Shown here piece by piece: positions 1-10,671 of a stretch of DNA of 64,000 nt. The first letter of the stretch is position 1, and each line of letters starts with the position of its first letter. Origin of the DNA: Mycobacterium innocens (lineage in GTDB: Bacteria; Actinomycetota; Actinomycetes; Mycobacteriales; Mycobacteriaceae); the NCBI RefSeq assembly GCF_900566055.1, contig NZ_UPHQ01000006.1:114409-178408 (forward strand), written 5' to 3'. The translations under genes and the position numbers were made by a program. The notes beneath the pieces were generated by a model. The model made no database searches. It was not told the DNA's origin and saw only the letters and a list, made by a program, of their open reading frames with translations.

Positions 1-707
1 CAGCGGATCAGTCCGAGCAAGCTGACGGCGGCGACACCGAGGTCGCCGATTCCGACTCCGAGGCCGCCAGTGACGGCGCCGGCATGGGCGAGTCCGACAC
101 CGATTCCGACTCCGACACCGAGGCCGCCGGTGGCGGCGCCGGGCCCAAAGTCGGGTTCCTCAAGCGACTGACCGGCAGGGTCAAACGCCCCAGCGGCAAG
201 CGCGTCGCCGCGGCCGTCGCCGTGGTTGGCGTACTGCTTTTCGTGGGTTCTGCCGCATTTGCCGGCGCGACCCTGCAGCCGTACCTGGCCGATCGCGCGG
301 TCGTTGCCGTCAAGCTCAACGTGGCGCGGACCGCGGCGAACGCGATCACCACGTTGTGGACCTACACCCCGGAAAACATGGATAAGCTGGCCGATCGCGC
401 GGCGGTCTACCTCAGCGGTGACTTCGGAGCGCAATACCGGAAATTCGTCGACAGCATCGTCGCGCCGAACAAGCAAGCCAAGGTCACCAATAACACCGAG
501 GTCACCGGCGTGGCCGTCGAATCGCTGGATGGTCCCAATGCGGTGGCGATCGTGTACACGAACACCACCACCACCAGCCCGCTGACCAAGAACATTCCGG
601 CAATGAAGTATCTGTCGTACCGGCTGATCATGAAGCGGGATAACTCCCGCTGGTTTGTGACCAGGATGACGACGATCACCTCGCTGGATTTGACGCCGCG
701 CCTGTAG
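1..707 (+). CDS. Mce1-associated membrane protein, Rv0178 (Mam1D)-like, 5' end outside window
   Basis: The reading frame is open to the window edge (first full codon at base 3), so the start lies upstream. The visible part begins with an acidic Asp/Ser/Glu-rich cytoplasmic segment that includes a short DSDSD repeat. It continues with a basic stretch, one transmembrane helix (bases about 200-265), and an extracytoplasmic domain ending in SLDLTPRL. This is the layout of Mce-associated (Mam) proteins, which support Mce lipid importers at the envelope. Gene order (lprO, Rv0180c and pirin follow) identifies it as the Rv0178 counterpart, the last gene of the mce1 operon in M. tuberculosis. An ATG at 84 is possible but unlikely to be the real start, because acidic coding sequence continues upstream of it. 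Confidence 0.85.
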   Translation, partial: ADQSEQADGGDTEVADSDSEAASDGAGMGESDTDSDSDTEAAGGGAGPKVGFLKRLTGRVKRPSGKRVAAAVAVVGVLLFVGSAAFAGATLQPYLADRAVVAVKLNVARTAANAITTLWTYTPENMDKLADRAAVYLSGDFGAQYRKFVDSIVAPNKQAKVTNNTEVTGVAVESLDGPNAVAIVYTNTTTTSPLTKNIPAMKYLSYRLIMKRDNSRWFVTRMTTITSLDLTPRL

Positions 708-731
708 CCCCGGCCTGGTCGAGGGGTTTAC

Positions 732-1439
732 ATGGCCGTCAGCTCGCCCGGGTATCACCGGTTGACGATCGCCGCGTTGCTGTTGCTGACCTTCGCCACC
801 GGCTTGGCCGACGCGATCAGTGTGCTGGTCCTCGGGCATGTGTTCGTCGCCAACATGACCGGCAACGTGATCTTCCTCGGCATTTGCCTGGTGCCGAAGT
901 CGCAGACGGGTATCGACCTGGTCGCCGGCGTGGTGTCCGTGGTCGCCTTCGTCATCGGCACGATCATCGGCGGCCGGTTGACTCGGGCGCTCGGTGGTGA
1001 GCCACGACGCTGGATCAGCGCGGCGCTGGGGACCGAGGTCGCGGTGCTGGCGACGTTGTCGGTACTGGCCGGCAGCGGGGTACTGCGCTATCACGACAAC
1101 ACCAAGCTGTTTCTCATCGGTGGGCTCGCGTTGACGTTCGGCTTGCAGAACGCAATCGCTCGGGAGTTCGGCATTCGCGAGCTCAGCACCACAATGTTGA
1201 CGTCGACCATCGTCGCGATCGGCGCCGAGAGCCGGCTGGCCGGCGGCACGGGTGGCCGAAGCTTGCTGCGCTATAGCGTGATCACGGCGATGTGCGGCGG
1301 CGCGGTACTTGGTGCCGTCATGTCCCGGGTGACCGTGGCGCCGGTGTTCGCACTGGCCGCCGCCGTTATCTCGGTGAGCATGCTGGTGTTCCGCTACGGC
1401 CCCGTGGATAGCAAAACGCCTCAGGCGCTTACTAGTTGA
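732..1439 (+). CDS. DUF1275 (YoaK-like) integral membrane protein
   Basis: The 235-residue protein has about six hydrophobic segments. The N-terminal pattern (TGLADAISVLVLGHVFVANMTGN) is typical of DUF1275/YoaK membrane proteins, whose substrate is unknown. The start ATG lies 24 bp after the Mam1D-like gene, so it may be cotranscribed with the end of the mce1 operon. Its 3' end overlaps the convergent lprO-like gene by 8 bp. M. tuberculosis has no gene at this position as far as I recall, so this looks like an accessory insertion or a loss in the tubercle lineage. Confidence 0.8.
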   Translation: MAVSSPGYHRLTIAALLLLTFATGLADAISVLVLGHVFVANMTGNVIFLGICLVPKSQTGIDLVAGVVSVVAFVIGTIIGGRLTRALGGEPRRWISAALGTEVAVLATLSVLAGSGVLRYHDNTKLFLIGGLALTFGLQNAIAREFGIRELSTTMLTSTIVAIGAESRLAGGTGGRSLLRYSVITAMCGGAVLGAVMSRVTVAPVFALAAAVISVSMLVFRYGPVDSKTPQALTS

Positions 1440-2514
1440 ATGCGAGCCAGCTGGGCAGCGCCCGTTCGTGGGAGTCGCAGAGGACCTCGCGGGTGTCGCA
1501 GGAGCCCTTCGGCGATCCCGCGCCGGCCCACATGCCTCCGGTGTCACGGCGCAACACAATTGCCGACGACCCACCACCGTCGAGCAGGATCGCCGTATCG
1601 CTGCCCAAGCCCCGGAAGAGGTCTTGGATGTTGTCCGGCGTGTAGTTACCTCCTTCGAAGATGTACATCTCGTCTTTCTGCTTCGCGTAGGCCAGCGCCG
1701 TACGCGCGGCACTCGGGCCGCCGTCGTGAAGTTGGCCGGTGTTGCCCGGCGACAACAGCCCGATCCCGGCGACGGCGACGAACTTCGCGTTCTTGTTGAG
1801 CAAGTCCTGAATCACCGGAGTCGCCAGGTCGTAGTCTTCTCTGCCCTTGGGCCGCAACACATATGGCGCACCACCGGCCGGGATGATCATGGTGGTCAGC
1901 GAGGTCCAGGTCTCGTTTCCGCCGGACAGGCCCTGTTTGCCGGCGTAGGCGACGGTGCCGGTGACCGCCTGGTTGGCGCGGCCCTGGCCGTGGGTGTTGT
2001 CGACGAACGCGCCCAATGGCGAACTGCAACCGGTCGATCGCCAGGAGCCGCCCTTTTGCGGGCGCACGTCGAAGAAGTTGGCGTTGATCGCGATTGTCGG
2101 CTGTCCCATTCGCTGCCAGGCCTGCAGCGGTGCGTAGATCTCCGATGCCTGCCAGAGCCCTTCATTGGTGCGTGCCCCGGCGTTGTGTTCGCAGCGCGCC
2201 TGGTCACCGGTGTGGCTGTCGACCAGCAGGTGCGGCTGCAGCCGCTGCGATGCATTCTTGATGATCATGAGATGGCCGCCGTTGTTCATCTCGTAGCGGC
2301 CACCGTCGCCGTTGAGGAGCGGCATCGGATGCCCGCCGCCGAAGTTGTACACCAGGTAGGAGCCCTTGGTTGTGGCGATGGCGTGCTCGAGCATCTCGCG
2401 ACCGTCGGCGGCATGGGCGAGGGGTTGTCCCGCGGTAGCCGTGAGCGTGGCACATGCAGCCACTAAGGCAAGACAAGCCGCAAGTCGGCGCAGGCTGGCA
2501 GATGGCGTCAGCAC
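1432..2514 (-). CDS. lprO: LprO-like lipoprotein with phosphodiester-glycosidase (NAGPA-type) domain
   Basis: I chose the GTG at 2514, which has an AAAGGG Shine-Dalgarno sequence just upstream; an ATG at 2565 would add 17 residues. The product is about 360 residues. It begins with a hydrophobic signal containing VAAC, which fits a lipobox (lipid-modified Cys). The mature part contains INANFFDV, ARTALAYAK and LLDGGGSS, hallmarks of the phosphodiester glycosidase / NAGPA-like family that removes covering sugars from phosphodiesters. The physiological substrate is unknown. Position and length match Rv0179c (LprO). Expect a lipoprotein on the outer face of the plasma membrane. Confidence 0.82.
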   Translation of the reverse strand: MLTPSASLRRLAACLALVAACATLTATAGQPLAHAADGREMLEHAIATTKGSYLVYNFGGGHPMPLLNGDGGRYEMNNGGHLMIIKNASQRLQPHLLVDSHTGDQARCEHNAGARTNEGLWQASEIYAPLQAWQRMGQPTIAINANFFDVRPQKGGSWRSTGCSSPLGAFVDNTHGQGRANQAVTGTVAYAGKQGLSGGNETWTSLTTMIIPAGGAPYVLRPKGREDYDLATPVIQDLLNKNAKFVAVAGIGLLSPGNTGQLHDGGPSAARTALAYAKQKDEMYIFEGGNYTPDNIQDLFRGLGSDTAILLDGGGSSAIVLRRDTGGMWAGAGSPKGSCDTREVLCDSHERALPSWLAFN

Positions 2515-2619
2515 GGTAGCCCTTTCGGCCCGGTCGGGAAGCAGCCATCCCAGAATTAGGCACATCTGTCACACTGTCAACTTATGTAACAGCGATGTGA
2601 CGATTGCGCCGCACTCGAA

Positions 2620-4014
2620 TTACGTTTGCTCGCTTGGATTTTCGTTTGCGCTTAAGCCGTTGCCGGGGCCGGCGCCGGCGCGGTCTCGTTCCCGTGCCTG
2701 GTGCTGCGCTTGATGCTCCGCCGCAATGGCCATCTCGACTGCCCCGGGTATCCGGTGGAATCCCTTGCGGTCGTATAGGTGGGTGATGATGCCCCCCAAC
2801 AGCAGGCCGATGACCAGACCGATGGATGTCATCGCCAAGGCGTGGGACAGACCGGCGTCGGGGTGACCGTCGAGGTAGAGCAGCGACCTTACCCCCAGGA
2901 ACACTTGGTGCATCGGCTCGAATGTGGCCAGCCAGCGGAAGAACGGCGGCACTGCCTCGAGGGGAACCGTGGCGCCGGCCGACGGTAACCCGAAAATGAC
3001 GAAGATCAACATGCTCACCAGTAAGCCCATCGATCCCAGCACCGCGATCAACGAGCTGGACGTGACGCCTACCGCGATGATCGCGAACACTCCGTAGAGC
3101 CACAATTGCCAGCCGAGGGAAATGGGCATGCCCAGGCCATGGGCGATCGCCAGGTACACCGCCGAAGTGAGCAAGGCCAGCACCGTCATCAATCCCCACC
3201 TGAGTAGCAGGGTGCGGAACCGCGAGATGCGGACCTGCTCACCGAAGCGATACACCGGGCCGAATTCGGCTGGTACGTAACCGAGCATCGAGTCCACCAG
3301 GGTGCTCACCACGATGCTGCCGGTAAATCCGGCCAGCAGCAGCAACAGCGCATAGTAGAAGGCCGACAGTCCATTACCGGTTCCGTTGGGCAGCGGGTTG
3401 TAGACCGTGGATTTGACGTCGATCGGATTGGTCAGCCCCAGCGCAGCGGCGCCGGCCAGCGGCGCGCCGCCGGTCTGCGCCGCAACGTCGGCGGTAAGGC
3501 GTTGCCCGACTTTGGAATTCACCACGGCCATCGCCTGGGTCAACGTCTGGGCGGCGATGCTCGAGCCCAGCGTGCCCGCTCGCGGATTGGTCGAGATGGT
3601 AATCGTGGGCCGGTCCGCGTGGGTCGGCTGCACGGCGCTCATCGCGTAATCACGCAGCGCCGAGGAAAAAGTCGGCGGAATGACCGCCGAACCGTAGACC
3701 TCAGCCCGGTCCAGTAGCCGCTTGGCCTCGTCGTGGGAGACGACGCGCACGTCGTACTTGTTCTTGTCCAATCCGGCCTCCAGACCCTCGACAATCTGCT
3801 TGCCGGTGGGCCCGGCGTCCTGGTTGACCACCGCAATGGGGAAGTGGCGCAGGTTGGTCGCCGGGTTCAGGATTCCACCCAGGTACAGGGCTGCCAGCGC
3901 CGACATGAGGGCCAGTGTGATGAGGATCGGTGCCGCCCAGAACCGCACGGTCCGAACCGACTTGATGCTGCGCCTGGGGTTCGGTGCGGCATGACGCGGC
4001 TGCGATTGAGACAT
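2620..4014 (-). CDS. YhgE/Pip-type ABC-2 family membrane protein (Rv0180c-like)
   Basis: The 464-residue protein starts with a cytoplasmic basic tail and one transmembrane helix. A large external domain (residues about 55-210, PIAVVNQDAG and TNPRAGTLGSSIAAQ) follows. Five to six membrane helices fill the C-terminal half, and the tail is hydrophilic. This architecture is that of YhgE/Pip-like proteins related to ABC-2 permeases. The transported substrate is not known. It lies upstream of the lprO-like gene on the same strand (105 bp gap). The synteny match is Rv0180c (about 452 residues). Confidence 0.8.
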   Translation of the reverse strand: MSQSQPRHAAPNPRRSIKSVRTVRFWAAPILITLALMSALAALYLGGILNPATNLRHFPIAVVNQDAGPTGKQIVEGLEAGLDKNKYDVRVVSHDEAKRLLDRAEVYGSAVIPPTFSSALRDYAMSAVQPTHADRPTITISTNPRAGTLGSSIAAQTLTQAMAVVNSKVGQRLTADVAAQTGGAPLAGAAALGLTNPIDVKSTVYNPLPNGTGNGLSAFYYALLLLLAGFTGSIVVSTLVDSMLGYVPAEFGPVYRFGEQVRISRFRTLLLRWGLMTVLALLTSAVYLAIAHGLGMPISLGWQLWLYGVFAIIAVGVTSSSLIAVLGSMGLLVSMLIFVIFGLPSAGATVPLEAVPPFFRWLATFEPMHQVFLGVRSLLYLDGHPDAGLSHALAMTSIGLVIGLLLGGIITHLYDRKGFHRIPGAVEMAIAAEHQAQHQARERDRAGAGPGNGLSANENPSEQT

Positions 4015-4061
4015 GTGGGCTCCTGTCTGTCGAGCCCACTCTATGTGGTGTCAGGGCGGGC

Positions 4062-4787
4062 TCAGGACCCCAGGTTTGCGTGCATCTCCCACACCAGGAC
4101 TTCCGCGGGGCAGTCGGCGGTGAGCCGCCGCGCCCCGATGTCGGTGCAGCGGACCGCGTCCCCTTCGGCCAGTTCGCCGGCCCCGTCCAGGTCAATCCGG
4201 CCGTGGGCGACAAACAGATGCAGATAGGGCGCGGGGGGGACGTCGACCGTGTCGCCGGGGCGCAATCGCGCCGCGTGCAGGGCCGCGCTGCGGTTATGCA
4301 GCGTGATCGCGGCGTCGTGGCCGTTGATGCCCGAGGCGATGGTGACCAGACCGCCGGTCGACAGGTCATCGCCGATATCGTGCTGCTGGTATCCCGGGTC
4401 AATGCCGGTCTGGTCGGGCGCTATCCACATTTGGACGAAATGCACTGGCTGCGTGGCTGACTCGTTCTTTTCCGAATGCAGGATTCCGCTGCCCGCCGAC
4501 ATGCGCTGGGCCAGACCGGGGTAGATCACGCCGTGGTTGCCCGTCGAATCCCGATGGGTCAGTTCACCTTCCAGCACCCACGTCACGATTTCCATATCGC
4601 GGTGCGGGTGGGTGTCGAATCCGGTCCCTGGTTGCACCACGTCGTCGTTGCTGACCAGCAGCAGCCCGTGGTGGGTGTTGTCCGGGTCGTAATGGTCGCC
4701 GAACGAGAAGCAGTGTCGAGATGTCAGCCAGGAGGTCGTCGTGACGGCCCGCTCGGCCGCTCGCCGAATCTCCACTGTGGCAGGCAT
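4062..4787 (-). CDS. Pirin family protein (Rv0181c-like)
   Basis: The 241-residue bicupin protein starts at the ATG at 4787 (MPATVEIRR). An in-frame ATG 22 codons upstream would only duplicate the ATVEI segment, so I prefer the downstream start, which also fits the usual length near 244. The N-terminal cupin carries the pirin metal site: FDTHPHRDMEIVTWVLEGEL followed by the His/Glu of GILHSEKNES. Pirins bind Fe or other metals, and bacterial members can act as quercetinases or as interaction partners; the actual role here is unknown. The gene lies between the YhgE-type permease and the broken sigG, all on the minus strand. Confidence 0.87.
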   Translation of the reverse strand: MPATVEIRRAAERAVTTTSWLTSRHCFSFGDHYDPDNTHHGLLLVSNDDVVQPGTGFDTHPHRDMEIVTWVLEGELTHRDSTGNHGVIYPGLAQRMSAGSGILHSEKNESATQPVHFVQMWIAPDQTGIDPGYQQHDIGDDLSTGGLVTIASGINGHDAAITLHNRSAALHAARLRPGDTVDVPPAPYLHLFVAHGRIDLDGAGELAEGDAVRCTDIGARRLTADCPAEVLVWEMHANLGS

Positions 4788-5092
4788 GATTTCCACAGTA
4801 GCGGCGTGGGCACGGGTGCGTGCTGCGGCGACCTCGGGTCCCGGCGGCGTCAAGGCGGCCGCGGCTGCACTGCCGTACCCTACCGCCTGCGCCGCGCATC
4901 ATCGAATCTGGTTGTGCTCAGCCCTGATTCGACTATTGCACCGCGCCGGTATGGTCGCGAGCGTATGACGCCGGGCCGGCCGCTTCGGATGGGCGTGGGC
5001 AGCGTCGCCTAGCGGGGGCGCCGGATTTTCCGCTGATCACCGGGACGCGGTGAGCCGATGTCGAAGGCGCCCAAACAACAACAGCCCGGTCG

Positions 5093-6072
5093 TCACAGCG
5101 AACTGGGCAGACCGAACTTCGGGAACAGTGAGCCGTCGAGGAAAGCCACCACGTGCGACACCCCGCCATCGACCATGTCCAGCACATGCAACTGGAACGG
5201 CACGTGCCGCTGACCCGCGCGCAGGTACATGGCCGCCGCGGGCTGGCCGTTGGCCACCAACGGGATCATGCGCATATCGCCGGGCGATTCGGCGGGACAT
5301 TGCTGGTGAATGAGCGTAATGATGTCCCGCGCGCCCTGATACCAGCCGACGTAGGGCGGCATCTCCCAGATCGCCTCGGCGGTGAACAGCTCCACCAGCC
5401 GGTCGATGTCGTAGGTCTCGAACGCGGCGATGTAGCGGGCCAGCAAGTCCTGGGCCTGCAGCGAATCCGGCGCGCTCAACCGGTCCTCGGCGCTGGGGCG
5501 CACGGTCTCCATTTGCGATCGGGCCCGCTGCAGCAGGCTGTTGACGGCGACGGTGGTGGTGCCTATCGCCTCGGCCACTTCGGCCGATTTCCACTGCAGC
5601 ACGTCGCGCAGCAACAGCACCCCCGCTGCCGGGGCGACAGATGCTGCAGCGCGGCCACAAACGCCAACCGGACCGATTCGCGCGACCCGACGATGACCGA
5701 CGGATCCGCCGGATCATCCGTCGCATCCGGCAGCGGCTCCAGCCAGGGCACCTCACGGCGCTCGACCAACTCCGCCGTCGGATCCGAGCTGGCCGTTCCC
5801 AGTCCGGTCGGCAACGGCCGGCGCCGCCGGCCTTTCAGTGCGCTCAGGCAGGTGTTGGTGGCGATCTGATGCAGCCAGGTCCGTATCGACGACTTGCCTT
5901 CTAACCGGTCATACGCTTACCAGGCGCGCAGCAGCGTCTCCTGAACCAGATCCTCGGCGTCGCGTAACGATCCGGTCATCCGGTAGCAGTGCGCCAGCAG
6001 TTCGCGCCGGTAGGGTTCGGCACGGGCGGAGAAATCACCGCCGAGCTCATTGTCTTGTGCTAGCAGACCCAC
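5093..6072 (-). pseudogene. sigG: sigG (ECF sigma factor, Rv0182c-like), disrupted by a stop codon and a frameshift
   Basis: Three pieces in order give a SigG-like ECF sigma factor: sigma region 2 ([16 protein letters not shown] ... [13 protein letters not shown]), then sigma-4 (LSPRQRG / VLLLRDVLQWKSAEVAEA), then the SnoaL-like C-terminal domain of the ECF41/SigJ-SigG type (YDIDRLVELFTAEAIWEMPPY). Two lesions interrupt it. A TAA at 5917-5919, directly after RAW, stands in frame where a sense codon is expected. A one-base loss in the run of five C (plus strand) at 5620-5624 shifts the frame within RQRGVLLL. The start is probably the GTG at 6072. The repaired product would be about 326 residues. 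Either lesion alone would remove sigma-4, and two together argue for real decay, though both could be sequence errors. SigG is intact in M. tuberculosis. Confidence 0.85.
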
Positions 6073-6099
6073 CCCGACGAGCCTACGCAGAGCCGCTGA

Positions 6100-7017
<918 letters not shown>

Positions 7018-7052
7018 ACCGAATTGTCGTACCGCTGCAGTAGTTTGGCGCC

Positions 7053-7802
7053 ATGACCGACGACAAGATGCTGGCCCGCATCGCCGCCCTGCTGCGTCAG
7101 GCCGAAGGCACCGACAATTCCCATGAAGCCGACGCGTTCATGGCCGCCGCGCAGCGGCTGGCCACGGCGGCGTCCATCGACCTCGCGGTGGCGCGGTCAC
7201 ATTCGGCCAATCGTTCGGCCGCGCAGGCGCCGACCCAGCGCACCATCACCATCGGAACGGTCGGCGCCCGCGGGCTGCGGACCTACGTCCAGCTGTTCGT
7301 GTTGATCGCCGCGGCCAACGATGTACGCTGCGACGTCGCATCGAATTCGACGTTCCTCTATGCCTACGGGTTCCCTGAGGACATCGACGCGACCCTCGCC
7401 CTGTACGCCAGCCTGGTGGTGCAGATGGTCCGGGCTTCCGATGCCTACCTTGCCTCCGGGGCACACCGGCCCACGCCCACCATCACCGCCAGGCTCAACT
7501 TTCAGCTAGCCTTCGGTGCTCGAGTCGGTCAGCGCCTGGCCGAGGCCCGCGAGCAGGCCACCCGCGAGGTCACCGCGGACCGCGGCCGGGCACCGGGCAC
7601 CGCTATCGCGTTGCGGGACAAGGAGATCGAGTTGCACGACTACTATCGCGGCGCGTCTCGGGCGCGCGGCACCTGGCGGGCCCACCGGGCCTCGGCCGGA
7701 TATTCCTCGGCGGCGCGCCGCGCGGGTGACCGGGCCGGGCGGCAGGCCCGGCTGGGCCAGAGCGCCGAGTTGCCCGGAACGCGAACAGCCCTGGACCGGT
7801 GA
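7053..7802 (+). CDS. DUF2786 domain protein (Rv0184-like)
   Basis: The 249-residue protein has an N-terminal DUF2786 domain ([40 protein letters not shown]) followed by an alpha-helical region with an Arg/Ala-rich tail. Its function is unknown. It is translationally coupled to the next gene by a GTGA overlap (start of the next gene at 7799), and the pair probably works together. It matches Rv0184 by order and domain. Confidence 0.85.
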   Translation: MTDDKMLARIAALLRQAEGTDNSHEADAFMAAAQRLATAASIDLAVARSHSANRSAAQAPTQRTITIGTVGARGLRTYVQLFVLIAAANDVRCDVASNSTFLYAYGFPEDIDATLALYASLVVQMVRASDAYLASGAHRPTPTITARLNFQLAFGARVGQRLAEAREQATREVTADRGRAPGTAIALRDKEIELHDYYRGASRARGTWRAHRASAGYSSAARRAGDRAGRQARLGQSAELPGTRTALDR

Positions 7803-8359
7803 CCTGGGCGGATTCCTCGGGCCGCGACTCCCAGCGGGCCAGGGTTTATGCGGCCGAGGAGTTTGTCCGCACCCTGTTCGACCGTGCCGTCGAACACGGA
7901 TCGCCCAGTGTGGACTTCTTCGGGACGCAGGTGACGCTGCCGCCCGAGGGACGGTTCGCCTCGGTGGCGTCGGTGCAGCGCTATGTCGACGACGTGCTGG
8001 GCCTGCCGGCGGTGCGCCGGAACTGGCCGTCGGTGTCGCCGCTGCGGGTACGCGCCCGGCGGGCGGCCACCGCGGCGCACTACGAGAACCGGGACGGCGC
8101 CGGCATTATCGCCGTCCCGGACCGCGACACCGCCGCCTGGGCGATGCGCGAGTTGGTCGTGCTCCATGAAGTCGCACATCATTTGTGTCACGTGCCGCCG
8201 CCGCACGGGCCGCAGTTCGTGGCGACGATGTGTGAGCTGGCCGAGTTGGTGATGGGAGCCGAGGTTGGCCACATTCTGCGGGTTGTCTACGCGAAAGAGG
8301 GTGTGCGGTGGGCCCATCCGACCCCGACGCCCGGGCCCGCAAGATCGAGTCCCAGATGA
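7799..8359 (+). CDS. TIGR04338-type zinc metallohydrolase (Rv0185-like)
   Basis: The 186-residue protein contains LVVLHEVAHHLCHV, an HExxH zinc-protease-like site, with further His/Asp residues in PPHGPQF. This matches the actinobacterial metallohydrolase family TIGR04338. The GTG start overlaps the stop of the DUF2786 gene, and the 3' end overlaps the start of the beta-glucosidase gene by about 50 bp. Three genes in a row therefore look cotranscribed. The substrate is unknown. Confidence 0.83.
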   Translation: MTWADSSGRDSQRARVYAAEEFVRTLFDRAVEHGSPSVDFFGTQVTLPPEGRFASVASVQRYVDDVLGLPAVRRNWPSVSPLRVRARRAATAAHYENRDGAGIIAVPDRDTAAWAMRELVVLHEVAHHLCHVPPPHGPQFVATMCELAELVMGAEVGHILRVVYAKEGVRWAHPTPTPGPARSSPR

Positions 8360-10425
8360 CCGACGACGAACGCTTCTCGCTGCTTGTCGGGGTCATGGGA
8401 GCCGGGGACTGGTGGCCGCTGCGCGATGAGCGCATCCCGCCCAACGTTGCGATGAGCGCCGGCTATGTGCCCGGCATTCCGCGGCTGGGGGTTCCGGCGC
8501 TGCTGATGAGCGACGCCGGACTCGGTGTCACCAATCCCGGCTACCGCCCTGGCGATACGGCCACGGCGCTGCCCGCCGGGCTGGCGCTGGCCGCCGGCTT
8601 CGACCCCGCACTGGCCCGGGCCGCCGGCGAGGTGATCGGGAGCCAGGCCCGCAGCCGCGGGTTCAACGTCCAATTGGCCGGCGCCATCAACCTGGCCCGT
8701 GACCCGCGCAATGGTCGCAACTTCGAGTACCTCTCCGAAGACCCGCTGTTGAGCGCCGCCATGGCCGCGGAGCAGATCATCGGCATCCAGAACCAGGGCG
8801 TCATCTCGACGACCAAGCATTACTCACTGAACTGCAACGAGACCAACCGGCACTGGCTGGACGCCGTCATCGAACCCGATGCGCACCGCGAATCGGACTT
8901 GCTGGCCTTCGAGATTGCCGTCGAGCGTGCCGAGCCCGGCGCGGTGATGGCGGCATACAACAAGGTCAACGGCGACTACGCCGCCGCCAACGCTGTCCTG
9001 ATCAACGATGTGCTGAAGGGTGCCTGGGGATACCGCGGCTGGGTGATGTCGGATTGGGGCGGGACACCGAGTTGGGAGTGCGCGCTTGCCGGCCTGGACC
9101 AGGAATGCGGCGCACAGATCGACGCCGTGCTGTGGGGGACCGAGGCATTCGGCGACCGACTGCGTGCCGCCTACTCCGAGGGCCTGCTGCCCAAAGAACG
9201 GTTGTCGGACATGGTTCGGCGAATCCTGCGTTCGATGTTCGCTGTCGGAATCGACCGGTGGGAACCCGTGCCCGCACCGGATATGCAGGCGCACAACGCG
9301 ATTGCCCTGCAGATCGCCCGGCAGGGCATCGTGCTGCTGCAGAACCGCGGGCTGCTGCCGGTGATTGCCGGTTCGGGCTTTCGCATCGCCGTTATCGGCG
9401 GCTACGCACAGGTCGGGGTGGCGGCCGGCTACGGCTCCAGCACCGTCGTACCGCCGGGCGGCTACGCGAGCGTGATCCCGATCGGCGGGTCCGGCCTGCA
9501 GGCCGGCTTACGCAATCTCTATCTGGTGCCACCCAGCCCGCTCGACGAACTGAGACGGCAATTCCCCGACGCACAGATCGAATTCGATCCCGGCGTCAGC
9601 GCGGCGGAGGCCGTGGCGGCGGCGCGCCGCGCCGACGTCGCGATCGTGTTCGCGATCCGATCCGAAGGGGAGGGCTTCGACAGCGCCGACCTGTCGCTGC
9701 CGTGGGGCCAGGACGCGGTGATCTCGGCGGTCGCCGCCGCCAATCCGAACATCGTCGTGGTGCTCGAGACCGGCAACCCGGTGGCCATGCCCTGGCGGGA
9801 CCGCGTGAACGCCATCGTGCAAGCGTGGTATCCGGGCCAGGCGGGCGCCAAAGCCATCGCGGAAATCCTTGCCGGACAGGTGAATCCGTCGGGCCGGCTG
9901 CCGATCACATTTCCGGCCGATCTCGGCCAGACACCCCGCCCGGAGCTGCCCGATGCGGCGCCGGGGACACCGACCACCATCGACTACCACGAAGGCGCGG
10001 ATGTCGGTTATCGCTGGTTCGCCCGGACCGGGCAGGCCCCGATGTTCGCCTTCGGTCACGGTTTGTCCTACACCAGCTTCGAGTATCGCGACCTGGCGGT
10101 GACCGGCGGCGACACCGTGACCGTCAGTTTCAGTGTCGTCAACACCGGTGACCGCGGCGGGTCGGACATCCCGCAGCTGTATCTGACCGCCGTTCCCGAC
10201 GCACAGCGGTTGCGCCTACTGGGTTTCCACCGAGTCGACCTGGACCCGGGCCAGGTCGTCCGGGTGAGTATCGCAGCGGACCCGCGGCTGCTGGCCGGCT
10301 ATGACGGCCGGGCCGGGTGCTGGCGCATCACCGCGGGTCGCTACGCGGTCGCGGTGGGCGCTTCGGCGGCGGCGCTGACGCTGGCGGCCGAGGTCGAGCT
10401 GGCAAGTCGTGCGTTCGGGCGATGA
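8308..10425 (+). CDS. bglS: Family 3 beta-glucosidase (BglS, Rv0186-like)
   Basis: The 705-residue glycoside hydrolase family 3 protein has the catalytic nucleophile region GWVMSDWGG (Asp) in the TIM-barrel half. An alpha/beta sandwich carrying RSEGEGFDSADLSLPWGQ follows, and then a fibronectin-III-like C-terminal domain (VNTGDRGGSDIPQLYL). No clear signal peptide is visible. A GTG start at 8308 gives the VGPSDPDARA N-terminus seen in the M. tuberculosis protein; an alternative ATG lies at 8356. The 3' end faces mymT on the opposite strand, with a 38-bp gap. Confidence 0.9.
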   Translation: MGPSDPDARARKIESQMTDDERFSLLVGVMGAGDWWPLRDERIPPNVAMSAGYVPGIPRLGVPALLMSDAGLGVTNPGYRPGDTATALPAGLALAAGFDPALARAAGEVIGSQARSRGFNVQLAGAINLARDPRNGRNFEYLSEDPLLSAAMAAEQIIGIQNQGVISTTKHYSLNCNETNRHWLDAVIEPDAHRESDLLAFEIAVERAEPGAVMAAYNKVNGDYAAANAVLINDVLKGAWGYRGWVMSDWGGTPSWECALAGLDQECGAQIDAVLWGTEAFGDRLRAAYSEGLLPKERLSDMVRRILRSMFAVGIDRWEPVPAPDMQAHNAIALQIARQGIVLLQNRGLLPVIAGSGFRIAVIGGYAQVGVAAGYGSSTVVPPGGYASVIPIGGSGLQAGLRNLYLVPPSPLDELRRQFPDAQIEFDPGVSAAEAVAAARRADVAIVFAIRSEGEGFDSADLSLPWGQDAVISAVAAANPNIVVVLETGNPVAMPWRDRVNAIVQAWYPGQAGAKAIAEILAGQVNPSGRLPITFPADLGQTPRPELPDAAPGTPTTIDYHEGADVGYRWFARTGQAPMFAFGHGLSYTSFEYRDLAVTGGDTVTVSFSVVNTGDRGGSDIPQLYLTAVPDAQRLRLLGFHRVDLDPGQVVRVSIAADPRLLAGYDGRAGCWRITAGRYAVAVGASAAALTLAAEVELASRAFGR

Positions 10426-10463
10426 GCGCGATGGTCCATCCGAACGCACGACCGGCTGCCCGC

Positions 10464-10610
10464 TTACTGGATCGGGACCAATTCGTCGCCGCAGGTGCAG
10501 CGGTAAGGCTCGCCAGCGCCGGAGCAGTGGCAGGGGACCTCGATGCGGACACGACAGCCGCAGCCCTCGTGGCCGCAGGTCAACTCGGTTCCAGCCTCAT
10601 GGGTCGCCAT
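10464..10610 (-). CDS. mymT: Copper metallothionein MymT (Rv0186A-like), 48 residues
   Basis: The short minus-strand frame starts [16 protein letters not shown] and ends DELVPIQ. Seven Cys are arranged as single, CGC, CHC and CTC (C12, C17, C19, C27, C29, C38, C40), matching mycobacterial MymT. MymT binds several Cu(I) ions in a solvent-shielded core and protects against copper. The ATG at 10610 has AAAGGTG upstream. A RicR-type operator lies 62 bp upstream at 10672-10688, overlapping a TATAGA -10-like hexamer, so copper-responsive derepression by RicR is expected. The gene is convergent with bglS. Confidence 0.93.
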   Translation of the reverse strand: MATHEAGTELTCGHEGCGCRVRIEVPCHCSGAGEPYRCTCGDELVPIQ

Positions 10611-10671
10611 GAATATCACCTTTATTCGGATCGGGGGACTGCAGTCCCAAACGGATGACCACGATCACTCT

